The translations under genes and the position numbers were made by a program. From contig JBCDIM010000002.1 in the NCBI GenBank assembly GCA_038749105.1, positions 54,112-118,111 on the forward strand: DNA of 64,000 nucleotides, read 5' to 3'. Under the pieces are notes generated by a model that saw only the letters and a program-made list of their open reading frames with translations, was not told the DNA's origin and did not search any database. Numbering within the stretch: position 1 is the first letter of the stretch; the number at the start of each line of letters is the position of its first letter. The stretch is from JBCCOW01 sp038749105 (GTDB taxonomy: Bacteria; Planctomycetota; Phycisphaerae; Phycisphaerales; Phycisphaeraceae). Shown one piece after another: positions 1-8,931 of this stretch.

Positions 1-390
1 AATCACGAAGCGGAAGGCCAGGTCGGTCTTGGCTTCCATCATCTCGATCGCGCTGCCGAGCGTCTCGAGGGTCGTGGCACAGACCAGCTCCTCGCCCTCG
101 GTCCGCAGCGGCAGGACCAGGCTGTCCCAGGCCTGCTCGGCGGTGAGCAGGCGGAGGCACTGGGCGTCGAAGCGTTCGGTGGCGAGGCTGGTCTGGGGGG
201 ACCGGCGGAGGTGCAGTTCGGTCAGCGCGGAGAGGACGTCGTCGTGCGAGAGGTCGAAGCGCTGGCGGGCGAGCACCCCGAAGCGGGGCGGGTCCTCGAG
301 TCCGGCTTGTTCATCGAGGATCTGCTGGACCTGGGATTCGTTGATCAGGCCCCGAGCGATGAGGATCTGTCCGAGTCGGCGTTCGGTCAT
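1..390 (-). CDS. MshEN-domain protein (GspE/PilB N-terminal-like), 3' part beyond window
   Basis: This is the first 130 codons of a gene that runs off the left edge; the frame stays open from the ATG at 390 to base 1. The protein starts MTERRLGQILIARGLINESQ and continues through a second helix-turn segment (FDLSHDDVLSALTELHL) and a strand-rich part (LVLPLRTEGEELVCATTLET). This is the pattern of the MshEN domain, found at the N-terminus of GspE/PilB-type ATPases and in stand-alone proteins, where it binds c-di-GMP in some members. No ATPase core lies inside the window, so whether this is a full secretion/pilus ATPase or a stand-alone MshEN protein cannot be decided. It is separated from rhamnulokinase, on the same strand upstream, by about 170 bases. 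Confidence 0.6.
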   Translation of the reverse strand, partial: MTERRLGQILIARGLINESQVQQILDEQAGLEDPPRFGVLARQRFDLSHDDVLSALTELHLRRSPQTSLATERFDAQCLRLLTAEQAWDSLVLPLRTEGEELVCATTLETLGSAIEMMEAKTDLAFRFVI

Positions 391-564
391 GGCCGGGTTC
401 TCCGGGCGGGTGAGGCGGTAATGAGCAGGCCGCCGCATAGGGCGCATCGGCCAGCGGCGGGCTCGGGATTAAGTTTCCGCTCCAAAAAAAAGGACGTGCA
501 GAACACCTCGGCGTTACACCCGTCAACGTCCGGAATCACAGCGATGAGAAGGACGCGGGACGGG

Positions 565-2079
565 TCAGACCACAGCGCCACGCAAGGCGGTGTATCGATC
601 CACCTGAGCGGCGAAGGCGTCGGCGTCGATGGGCTCGACGGTCTCTGGCGTGACCGAGTTGCGGACCACCGCACGCAGCTCGGTGAGCCCGGCCAGTGCG
701 CCGGTGCCGATCGCTTGGGTCAGCCCGTTGCCCAGAGCCGTGGCCTCGAAGGGGCCCACCACGACGGGGCGGTTGATGGCGCTGGCGGCCATGCGGTTGA
801 GCAGCCCGTTCTGGCCGCCGCCGCCCACGATGTGGAGGACCGCGGCACGACGGCCCGTGACCTCTTCAGCATCGCCCAGGGCCTTGGCGTATTCCAGGGC
901 GAGCGTCTCGAGGCAGCAGCGGACGCACTGGCCGGGCGTCTCGGGGACGGGCTGACCGGTGGCCTGGGCGAAGGCCTTGAGCTTGTCGAGCATGCCGCCG
1001 GGCAGGGCGAAGGGTGCGTGGTCCGGGTCGATGAGCGTGCGGAAGGGCTCGCTGGCCTCGGCCTGCTCGGTGAGTTCGGCATAGCTGAGCTCCTGCCCGA
1101 GGGCGGCAAACCCGGCGCGGACCTGCTGAACCAGCCAGAGCCCGGCGATGTTGGTCAGGAATCGCACCTTCCCACCGACCCCACGCTCGTTGGTGAACCC
1201 GGCGGTACGGGCGGCCTCGCTGACGATCGGCTCGTCGAGCTCCATGCCCAGCAGCGACCAGGTGCCGCTGGAGAGGTAAGCCCAGTCACCGGTGGCGGCG
1301 TGCTCGGGCGCGAGCGGGACCGCGGCAATCGCGCTGGCGGTGTCGTGTGATCCAGGGGCGACCACGGCGGGGGCGTCGGCGAGGCCGGCGGCGTCGGCAA
1401 GCGCGGGCAGCAGCGACCCGATGCGGGTGCCCGCGGGGACGATGTCCTTGAGGAAGTGTCGGGGCAGCGCGAAGCTGTCCAGGAGGCCGGTAGCCCAGCC
1501 GGTCGCGTCGGGGGTGAGCATGGCCGAGGTGGAGGCGATGGTCAGCTCGTTGGCCTGCTCGCCGCTGAAGAAGTAGTGCAGCAGGTCGGGCATGAACAGC
1601 AGGCGTTTGGCGGCCTCGAGGGACTGGGGCTCGGCGGAGCGTTGGGCCTTGAGCTGGAACAGGCTGTTGAAGGTCATCAGCTGGATGCCGGTCGCGGCGT
1701 AGAGGGCCTCCTCGCCGAGCTGGTCGATCGCCCGCTGCATGGCGGGGGGGTGGCGGGAGTCGCGGTAGGCGTAGGGCATCCCGAGGAGCTGGCCGGAGCG
1801 GCCGATGAGCCCGAAGTCGACGCCCCAGGTATCGACGCCGAGCGCGACGATCGGGGTGTCGGTCTGTTTCGCCAGATCAGCGGCCCGCCCGAGGCCTTCG
1901 ACGAGCTCGAGCCAGAGCCCGGTGGTGTTCCAGTGGGTGCCCGAGGGGAGCTCGACGAGGCGGTTGGGGAAGCGGTGGGCTTCTTCTAGCGACGCGGTCT
2001 GGCCGTCGAACCGGACGATCATGGCCCGGCCGGATTCGGCGCCGAGATCAAACGCGAGGAAGCCTTGGTCGGTTGACAT
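565..2079 (-). CDS. rhaB: Rhamnulokinase (FGGY carbohydrate kinase)
   Basis: A 504-residue FGGY-family sugar kinase, close to the usual 480-500 residues. The N-terminal ATPase signature is FLAFDLGAESGRAMIV. The rhamnulokinase-type segments VDTWGVDFGLIG, YRDSRHPP, APGSHDTASAIAAVP, LSSGTWSLLGMEL and a C-terminal IVGGGGQNGLLNRMAA are all present. RhaB phosphorylates L-rhamnulose to L-rhamnulose-1-phosphate in the cytoplasm. Rhamnose isomerase and transporters are not adjacent; the class II aldolase at 23334 is the only other candidate deoxysugar gene in the window. The start at 2079 leaves the conserved ATPase strand at residues 7-20, as usual. Neither a Shine-Dalgarno sequence nor a clear -10 box is obvious in front of it. 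Confidence 0.9.
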   Translation of the reverse strand: MSTDQGFLAFDLGAESGRAMIVRFDGQTASLEEAHRFPNRLVELPSGTHWNTTGLWLELVEGLGRAADLAKQTDTPIVALGVDTWGVDFGLIGRSGQLLGMPYAYRDSRHPPAMQRAIDQLGEEALYAATGIQLMTFNSLFQLKAQRSAEPQSLEAAKRLLFMPDLLHYFFSGEQANELTIASTSAMLTPDATGWATGLLDSFALPRHFLKDIVPAGTRIGSLLPALADAAGLADAPAVVAPGSHDTASAIAAVPLAPEHAATGDWAYLSSGTWSLLGMELDEPIVSEAARTAGFTNERGVGGKVRFLTNIAGLWLVQQVRAGFAALGQELSYAELTEQAEASEPFRTLIDPDHAPFALPGGMLDKLKAFAQATGQPVPETPGQCVRCCLETLALEYAKALGDAEEVTGRRAAVLHIVGGGGQNGLLNRMAASAINRPVVVGPFEATALGNGLTQAIGTGALAGLTELRAVVRNSVTPETVEPIDADAFAAQVDRYTALRGAVV

Positions 2080-2128
2080 GAGATCGGTCCTGTAGTCGGG
2101 TCGAGAAGGGGGGCGAGAGGATACCGGA

Positions 2129-2773
2129 TCAGTCGGCGGGGCTACGCATCAGCCGTACGGCACTGCTCAGATAGGGCCAGCCGCTGAGCACCGTCACCGC
2201 CACGGTGGCGTAGACCAGGGCATCACGGACCCAGGCGAGCCAGCCCCAGCCGTCGCGGGCCGGGTCGATCGCCACGATGACGAGAACGATGGGGACGACG
2301 ACCGACTGCAGGATCATCTTGAGCTTGCCGAAGACGTTGGCGCCGAACTTCACACCGGCCCCCTCGAGCTCGCCCCGGATCCCGGTGACCAGCAGCTCCC
2401 GTGCGAGCACGACCACGACCATCCAGGGGTAGACGCCGGAGGCCATGTTGAAGAACGACCCGGCGGCGACCGCGTCGGGGTCGACAAAGCGTGGACCCGC
2501 GAGGTAGATCAGCGCGCCGATGACCAGCACCTTGTCGCAGAACGGGTCCATGATCCGGCCAAAGGTCGACTCGGCCTGCCACTTCCGAGCGAGGTGCCCG
2601 TCCAGGGCGTCGGTCACCGCGGCGAGGATGAACAAGACCACCGCGATCAGCAGCCAGAGCCACGGCAGTTGCGGCTGCGGTTCGCCGTAGCGGTACTGGT
2701 TGAGGATCAGGAAGAACGCCCCAGCCAGAACCAGCCGGAGAACGGTCAGCGCGTTGGGGACCTGCTTCCGCAT
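2129..2773 (-). CDS. pgsA: CDP-diacylglycerol--glycerol-3-phosphate 3-phosphatidyltransferase
   Basis: A 214-residue membrane protein with the CDP-alcohol phosphotransferase signature D-x2-D-G-x2-A-R-x8-G-x3-D-x3-D, seen as DALDGHLAR followed by GRIMDPFCDK. Hydrophobic segments lie before and after it (LVLAGAFFLIL, WLLIAVVLFILAAV, VVVVLARELLV). The enzyme makes phosphatidylglycerophosphate from CDP-diacylglycerol and glycerol-3-phosphate at the inner membrane, the committed step to phosphatidylglycerol and cardiolipin. The ATG at 2773 is preferred over an upstream start at 2800 because the family begins with a short polar stretch followed by PNxLTxxR, here MRKQVPNALTVLRLV. It lies 43 bases downstream of the S1-repeat gene on the same strand, so cotranscription is possible. 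Confidence 0.9.
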   Translation of the reverse strand: MRKQVPNALTVLRLVLAGAFFLILNQYRYGEPQPQLPWLWLLIAVVLFILAAVTDALDGHLARKWQAESTFGRIMDPFCDKVLVIGALIYLAGPRFVDPDAVAAGSFFNMASGVYPWMVVVVLARELLVTGIRGELEGAGVKFGANVFGKLKMILQSVVVPIVLVIVAIDPARDGWGWLAWVRDALVYATVAVTVLSGWPYLSSAVRLMRSPAD

Positions 2774-2816
2774 GCGAAGGGCGCATGCTAAACCAACCAC
2801 GGGGCTCTGGGGAGGA

Positions 2817-4583
2817 CTACTTCAGGTTGTCCAGCGAGAGCCCGCCAAGCCCGACGCCACCGGCCCCGCCGAGGTCCATGCCGCCCCGCAGCTTCGACTT
2901 GTCGATCTTGGGCCGAGGCTTGCGGGGGGTGGTGTCCACGGGCTGATCGCGGGTCGGATCCTCCTTGCGGAGCGACAGCGAGAGCTTCCGCTTGCCCGGC
3001 TGGATGTCCTTCACGCGGAACGTCTTCACGTCGTTGACGTTGACGATGTCGGTGACCTTGCCGACGCGGCGGTCGGCCAGCTCGCTGATGTGGACCAGGC
3101 CTTCAACACCCTGCTCCAGCTCGACGAACGCGCCAAAGTCGGTGACGCCCGTGACCTTGCCCTCGTGCTCGGAGCCCTTGGCGTACTTGGACTCGGCGTC
3201 TTGCCAGGGGTCGCCCTGCACCGCCTTGAGGCTCACGGTCATCCGCTTCTTGCCGGGCTCGATGCTCAGGACCGACACCGTGCGGACCTGGCCCTCCTCC
3301 ACGACCTCGGTGGGCTTGTGGATCCGCTTCCAGCTCATCTCGCTGATCGGGAGCAGCGCCTCGACGCCGGGCGCGACCTCGACGAAGGCCCCAAAGTTCG
3401 CCACCCGCGTGATCCGGCCGGTCACTTCCTGCCCGGTGGCGAAGCCGGCCCCCTCGTTAATGCCCTCCCACGGGTCGGGCGTCGCCTGCTTCATGCCCAG
3501 GGACAGCCGGTCCTTGGCCGAGTCGATCTTGAGCACCTTGACGGTAACGGTGTCGCCGACCTTGACGACATCGCCGACCTTCTTGACGTGCTGGTGGCTG
3601 AGGTCGGTGATGTGGACCAGCCCGTCGAGCCCGCCGAGGTCGACGAAGGCGCCAAAGTCTTTGATGCCGGTGACGATGCCCTGGCGTTCGTCGCCTTCCT
3701 TGAGGTCGGCCAGGAGTTTGACCTTCTGCCGACGGCGGACCTCTTCGAGGTGGGCACGCCGGGACAGCAGCACCTTCTTGTGCTTGTGGTCGATCTCTTG
3801 GACCTTGGCGTCGATCTTCTGCCCGACAAAAGACTCCAGGTCATCAACGTGGTGCACGTCGATCTGGCTGGCGGGCATGAACGCCCGGATCCCGCCGATC
3901 ATCTCGAGCTCGAGGCCGCCCTTGTTGCTCTTGGTCACGCGGGCCTCGACCACGCTGCCGCGGTGGAGCTGGTCCCAGGTGCTGCGGGAGATCGCGCCCT
4001 CACGGGACAGGAACATCAGGCCCTGGCCCTCGTCCACCTTGTCGACGACAAAGTCCATGATCGAGCCGAGCCGGGGGGGCCGTTCGAACTGCACCAGCGG
4101 GACCACGCCCTGCAGCTTGTTGGTCTCGCCGGTGAGATCGACGAAGACGTCCTCGCCGCGGATCGCGCTGATCCGGCCACGCTTAATCTCGAAGTGCTTG
4201 GCCTGCTCCGGCTCCGCGACGGGGGCGTCGCCGGCCTCTCCGTCCTCGGCCAGGGCCTCGCTGGATTCAACGACAGCCGCGGGCTCTTCGGCCGCCTTCG
4301 GTTGCTCCAGGATCGCGTCCATCGAGCCGCCCAGCTCGGCCATCTCCGCGGCGACCTGTTCTTCGAGCGTCGGCTCTGGGGCCGCTTCAGCCGCGGGGAC
4401 TTCAGGCTTAGGCTCGGGCTGGACGGGGGATGGGACGGGTGGCGGGGCTTGTTCAGTCGCAACCGGCACAGCCTCCGCGGGCACCGGGATCGCGGCGGGC
4501 TGGGATTCGGGTTGAGCAGCGGTCGGCTCTACGGGCGTAGGGATCGCGGCGGGTTCGGGGTGGTCCGTGCGTTCGGGGTCCAT
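2817..4583 (-). CDS. S1-repeat RNA-binding protein with proline/acid-rich N-terminal extension
   Basis: A 588-residue protein. Residues 1-130 are a low-complexity Pro/Ala/Glu-rich, probably disordered extension. About five S1 (OB-fold) repeats follow, near 133-195, 208-275, 297-367, 384-455 and 470-540; the last three carry the classic DFGAFV/NFGAFV motif followed by GLVHI or LLPIS. The tail is basic then glycine-rich. It resembles ribosomal protein S1, but a canonical six-repeat S1 is encoded at 6946, so this is a paralog. By family knowledge such proteins bind single-stranded RNA and act in translation or RNA decay; the specific role is unknown. A TAGACT box at 4621-4626 would start a transcript about 30 bases upstream of the ATG. 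Confidence 0.8.
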   Translation of the reverse strand: MDPERTDHPEPAAIPTPVEPTAAQPESQPAAIPVPAEAVPVATEQAPPPVPSPVQPEPKPEVPAAEAAPEPTLEEQVAAEMAELGGSMDAILEQPKAAEEPAAVVESSEALAEDGEAGDAPVAEPEQAKHFEIKRGRISAIRGEDVFVDLTGETNKLQGVVPLVQFERPPRLGSIMDFVVDKVDEGQGLMFLSREGAISRSTWDQLHRGSVVEARVTKSNKGGLELEMIGGIRAFMPASQIDVHHVDDLESFVGQKIDAKVQEIDHKHKKVLLSRRAHLEEVRRRQKVKLLADLKEGDERQGIVTGIKDFGAFVDLGGLDGLVHITDLSHQHVKKVGDVVKVGDTVTVKVLKIDSAKDRLSLGMKQATPDPWEGINEGAGFATGQEVTGRITRVANFGAFVEVAPGVEALLPISEMSWKRIHKPTEVVEEGQVRTVSVLSIEPGKKRMTVSLKAVQGDPWQDAESKYAKGSEHEGKVTGVTDFGAFVELEQGVEGLVHISELADRRVGKVTDIVNVNDVKTFRVKDIQPGKRKLSLSLRKEDPTRDQPVDTTPRKPRPKIDKSKLRGGMDLGGAGGVGLGGLSLDNLK

Positions 4584-4620
4584 TCAGCTCATCCAGAGGG
4601 CGGGGTGTGTCTCCGCCTCC

Positions 4621-4626
4621 AGTCTA
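4621..4626 (-). promoter_or_regulatory. Candidate -10 box (TAGACT) of the S1-paralog gene
   Basis: Read on the minus strand this is TAGACT, matching the TAnACT boxes seen before other genes in the window. Transcription would start near 4614, leaving a leader of about 30 bases before the ATG at 4583. No convincing -35 element was identified. Confidence 0.35.
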
Positions 4627-4646
4627 CCCGGCGATCATGCCACGAT

Positions 4647-5309
4647 TCAAACCTCAGCAACAGGCAGCCCAGCGAGGGGTGGGGCCAGCCGTTTGGGCGG
4701 TCGGCTCACGCCCGGGTGGCCCGCCACGTGGAACCGCAACGGCGCGGCCGCCCACGCGTCTGCATAGTCGATCCCGATGCGTCGTGTCACCGTGATCCGC
4801 TTACTCGGCAACACCCGGCTGCGTGCCCGTTCCACGAACAGCCGACCGCTCCCCGCCAGGTCTTCCCGATCAAACGCCCGGTCGATCGCCATCGCCTGGC
4901 TCAGCTTCGCCGGTCCATTGCCCAGGTCCCTTTCACGCCGGGCCGCCGGACGGTATCGACGCATCACACTCAAGCCCTCGGTCGGCTCGATCGCCCGGAT
5001 CAGCACCGCCTGAGGGACACCCTCACCAACCGTCGAGATGTTCAGCAGGTGGTGCATCCCGTAGGTCAGGAAGACGTACGCCGTCCCGCCGGCCATCCAC
5101 ATCGGCTCGGTCCGTTCGGTGCGGCGATACCCCGCGGTGTGGGCCGCCAGGTCGTCCGGGCCCAGATACGCCTCGGTCTCCAGGATCAGCCCGGCGAGGC
5201 GTGTGCCGTCCGGCATCACCCGCACCAGCCGCTGGCCCAGCAGCGCTCGAGCAACCCGCACCGTCTCGCGTTCAAAAAAGTCTCGGCCGAGCTTCGGCGT
5301 TCCAGCCAT
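4647..5309 (-). CDS. DNA-3-methyladenine glycosylase (AAG/MPG family)
   Basis: A 220-residue protein of the AAG/MPG fold, the typical bacterial length. Family segments are visible: LGRDFFERETVRVARALLGQ at the start, the catalytic ILETEAYLGPDDLAAH, then YVFLTYGMHHLLNIST, VLIRAIEPTEG and LGNGPAKLSQAMAI. It removes alkylated and deaminated purines by hydrolysing the N-glycosidic bond, starting base-excision repair. The gene is divergent from purQ with only 47 bases between the two start codons. The minus-strand box TAGACT ends exactly six bases before this ATG, so its mRNA may lack a leader. Confidence 0.92.
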   Translation of the reverse strand: MAGTPKLGRDFFERETVRVARALLGQRLVRVMPDGTRLAGLILETEAYLGPDDLAAHTAGYRRTERTEPMWMAGGTAYVFLTYGMHHLLNISTVGEGVPQAVLIRAIEPTEGLSVMRRYRPAARRERDLGNGPAKLSQAMAIDRAFDREDLAGSGRLFVERARSRVLPSKRITVTRRIGIDYADAWAAAPLRFHVAGHPGVSRPPKRLAPPLAGLPVAEV

Positions 5310-5315
5310 CCAGCG

Positions 5316-5321
5316 AGTCTA
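5316..5321 (-). promoter_or_regulatory. Candidate leaderless -10 box (TAGACT) for the 3-methyladenine glycosylase
   Basis: TAGACT on the minus strand, followed by six bases and then the ATG at 5309. A start of transcription 6-7 bases after a -10 box would fall on the start codon itself. No Shine-Dalgarno sequence can fit in between. Confidence 0.5.
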
Positions 5322-5344
5322 GCTCCGCGGACCGGACGCTCGGT

Positions 5345-5350
5345 TACACT
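5345..5350 (+). promoter_or_regulatory. Candidate leaderless -10 box (TACACT) for purQ
   Basis: TACACT is followed by six bases and the GTG start at 5357. It mirrors the TAGACT box of the divergent glycosylase gene; the two boxes are only 23 bases apart, so RNA polymerase binding at one may affect the other. Confidence 0.5.
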
Positions 5351-5356
5351 CGCGGC

Positions 5357-6154
5357 GTGACGCCCAAGACGCTCATCATCCGGACCGCCGGCACCAACTG
5401 CGACGCCGAATTGGCCCATGCCTTCCGCACCGCGGGGGCCGAGCCCGTCACGCTCCACCTCAACCAACTGCTTGCCGACCCCGCCCAGTTCGAAGCCTTC
5501 CAGCTCATCGGCTTCCCCGGTGGGTTCTCCTACGGCGACGACATCGCGGCCGGCCGGATCTTCGCCAACCGACTCCGCCACGGCCTGCTGGCCCCACTCC
5601 AGGCCGCTGTCGCCCGCGGTGTCCCCATGATCGGCATCTGCAACGGCTTCCAGGTCCTGGTCAAGCTCGGGCTCCTGCCCCACCCCGTCACCGCGACCCA
5701 GACCACCACGCTGGCCGACAACACCTCCGGCCGATTCATCGACCGCTGGGTGCCCATGACCGTCAACCCCGAGAGCCCCTGCGTCTGGACCAGAGGGCTC
5801 GTTGACGACGGCACGACCGAATTCGAGCTCCCGATCGCCCACGGCGAGGGCCGATTCTCCGCTCCGGACGACGTGCTGGACGGCCTGGAAGCCCACGGCC
5901 AGGTCGCCCTGCGTTACGCCGAGGACGTTAATGGCTCCGACCGATCGATCGCCGGCGTCTGTGATCCGACGGGCCGAGTGCTCGGGCTGATGCCCCACCC
6001 CGAGCGTTTCACCACCGCCACCCACCACCCCGCCTGGACCCGACTCGCCCACGCCGACCCCACCTGGCTCACCCAGACCCCACCCGGCCTGCGGATATTT
6101 GAGTCTGCGGTTGCTGCTGTTCGATCCTGTCAAACCTCGGCGGTGGGCGGATAG
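5357..6154 (+). CDS. purQ: Phosphoribosylformylglycinamidine synthase I (glutaminase subunit)
   Basis: A 265-residue class I glutamine amidotransferase. The N-terminus reads TPKTLIIRTAGTNCDAELAH, followed by GFPGGFSYGDDIAAGRIFA, the nucleophile elbow GICNGFQVL with the catalytic cysteine, and the C-terminal histidine/glutamate in LMPHPERF. It supplies ammonia from glutamine to PurL in the fourth step of purine synthesis. At about 265 residues it matches the longer PurQ form; purL and purS are not in the window. The GTG at 5357 is chosen because the conserved N-terminal strand begins two codons later and a TACACT box ends six bases upstream. A longer open frame extends upstream but overlaps the glycosylase gene and has no family homology. 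Confidence 0.93.
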   Translation: MTPKTLIIRTAGTNCDAELAHAFRTAGAEPVTLHLNQLLADPAQFEAFQLIGFPGGFSYGDDIAAGRIFANRLRHGLLAPLQAAVARGVPMIGICNGFQVLVKLGLLPHPVTATQTTTLADNTSGRFIDRWVPMTVNPESPCVWTRGLVDDGTTEFELPIAHGEGRFSAPDDVLDGLEAHGQVALRYAEDVNGSDRSIAGVCDPTGRVLGLMPHPERFTTATHHPAWTRLAHADPTWLTQTPPGLRIFESAVAAVRSCQTSAVGG

Positions 6155-6155
6155 T

Positions 6156-6626
6156 TCACAACCGTGATTCAGGATCGACTTCGTTTTCGAGTCGATCCGC
6201 GTCGATCAGGTCCCGATCGCGACCTGCAGCACGTTTGCTAGTCAGAAGGTCTTCGCGGTTTAGAACGGAAACCGGCTCGCCAAGCAGTCGCGTTTGGATG
6301 CGGCCCTCCCACGCTTGATCAAACTCAAGACCCTCCACGCTGCTGAGCAGATCGATTCGTACCGGGGCAACGCCGATCTGAAAGACCGTATCGGGCAGCT
6401 TGAAGTCATCTTGATTAACGGCATTAAGAGGTGCGCCGAAATCGACCAAAGCCTGCCAGACCCGTTCAGCGTTTTCGGCGGTCGGACGTACCCAGAGATC
6501 GATGTCTTTCGTGGCTCGGGCCAAACCATGCAGCCCCACGGCAAAGGCACCCACGACCAGGTATTCAACGCCGGCGTTGTTCAACGACGACAGCATGTCT
6601 CGGAAGTCTTGGCTTTGGTTTTCCAT
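6156..6626 (-). CDS. Nucleotidyltransferase-fold protein (MNT/AbiEii-like)
   Basis: A 156-residue small nucleotidyltransferase. It has the G-x-A motif with downstream acidic pair in YLVVGAFAVGLHGLARATKD followed by IDLWV, and a third acidic residue in VRIDLLSS, which together form the metal site of DNA polymerase-beta-like transferases. Proteins of this group often form toxin-antitoxin-like pairs with a tiny upstream protein, and one is present here (6565-6792), overlapping this gene. An alternative ATG at 6638 adds four residues. The strand-end with its stop lies one base beyond the stop of purQ, so the genes converge. Activity (RNA adenylylation, tRNA modification or other) cannot be inferred from the sequence. 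Confidence 0.75.
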   Translation of the reverse strand: MENQSQDFRDMLSSLNNAGVEYLVVGAFAVGLHGLARATKDIDLWVRPTAENAERVWQALVDFGAPLNAVNQDDFKLPDTVFQIGVAPVRIDLLSSVEGLEFDQAWEGRIQTRLLGEPVSVLNREDLLTSKRAAGRDRDLIDADRLENEVDPESRL

Positions 6627-6792
6627 AATCTTTGTCAAACATGGTCAAGCACATCACTGAATGGCGATAGACATAGTCCATTCTCTCGGCGGGCGTCAGG
6701 GTGGCGACCGATGGAGCTTTGTCGAATTCGGGGTCACCGATCTCGATCTTCCGCACCACCCAGTCCGACCGGTCTTTACGCGGCTGCTCCAT
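6565..6792 (-). CDS. Small partner protein of the nucleotidyltransferase (candidate TA-like pair)
   Basis: A 75-residue protein containing APSVATLTPAERMDYVYRHS and ending PRLPRHAVVVEQRRR. The pattern of a short acidic lead, an 'LTPAERL'-type helix and a basic RLxRxxxVV tail is typical of short genes that precede small nucleotidyltransferases in many bacteria. It overlaps the following gene by about 60 bases in another frame, which is unusually long. Independent support that it is real comes from the box TAACAT (minus strand, 6799-6804), ending exactly six bases before its ATG, as for other genes here. Function is unknown; an antitoxin or accessory role is inference from the arrangement. Confidence 0.55.
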   Translation of the reverse strand: MEQPRKDRSDWVVRKIEIGDPEFDKAPSVATLTPAERMDYVYRHSVMCLTMFDKDYGKPKPRLPRHAVVVEQRRR

Positions 6793-6798
6793 CGCGTT

Positions 6799-6804
6799 AT
6801 GTTA
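6799..6804 (-). promoter_or_regulatory. Candidate leaderless -10 box (TAACAT) for the small partner gene
   Basis: TAACAT on the minus strand is followed by six bases and the ATG at 6792, the same geometry as in front of purQ and others. Confidence 0.4.
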
Positions 6805-6945
6805 CTCGGTTCGCTTCACGGCCCGCGTCCCCCGCAGCCGATGAATTCAAGACCTCAGCGGCCGTAACCGTCGGCCGCCGCCCGTTTTTCTCGCCATGCG
6901 GCGGGGCGGGACACCTCCTTACGGAACCGGGATTCACCCCCTCCC

Positions 6946-8739
<1,794 letters not shown>

Positions 8740-8765
8740 CCCGAACACGACAACTCAACCCACCG

Positions 8766-8797
8766 ACAGCCCCGAGTACCCCTCGGGGCTGTTTTTT
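8766..8797 (+). terminator. Intrinsic terminator of rpsA
   Basis: An 11-bp perfect stem (ACAGCCCCGAG paired with CTCGGGGCTGT) with a five-base loop, followed by a run of six T. It sits just after the rpsA stop codon and is the clearest rho-independent terminator on the plus strand of the window. Confidence 0.93.
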
Positions 8798-8863
8798 GCT
8801 TAGTGCATTGCTGGAAGGGCAGGACCGTGGAACGGGAGACGCGAAGCGTCCCGTCGGTCCCGC

Positions 8864-8889
8864 GGGCACCTTCGGTGCGCCCACTACAC
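8864..8889 (+). repeat. Intergenic hairpin, copy 1 of a short REP-like sequence
   Basis: GGGCACC-TTC-GGTGCGCCC forms a small hairpin followed by ACTACAC. The segment TTCGGxxxGCCCxCTACAC recurs at 40368-40386 with 16 of 19 bases identical. Both copies lie in noncoding DNA. It may be a REP-like element; two copies alone do not prove a family. Confidence 0.35.
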
Positions 8890-8919
8890 ACGGTCAAGCG
8901 ACACGATGGTCGCCTGCGA

Positions 8920-8925
8920 TATCGT
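8920..8925 (+). promoter_or_regulatory. Candidate leaderless -10 box (TATCGT) for the TylF-type gene
   Basis: TATCGT is followed by six bases and the ATG at 8932. The spacing supports that ATG over the internal one at 8968. Confidence 0.4.
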
Positions 8926-8931
8926 GTGCCG

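Noticed and set aside
211..1350. Long open frame on the plus strand across the start of the window
   Set aside because: It is antisense to rhamnulokinase and the MshEN gene, both with clear family motifs; the translation is Gly/Ala/Leu/Glu-rich mirror sequence.
2700..5360. Very long plus-strand open frame (about 886 codons)
   Set aside because: Antisense to the S1-paralog, pgsA and the glycosylase gene; in GC-rich DNA the complement of a coding frame is often open. No domain recognised.
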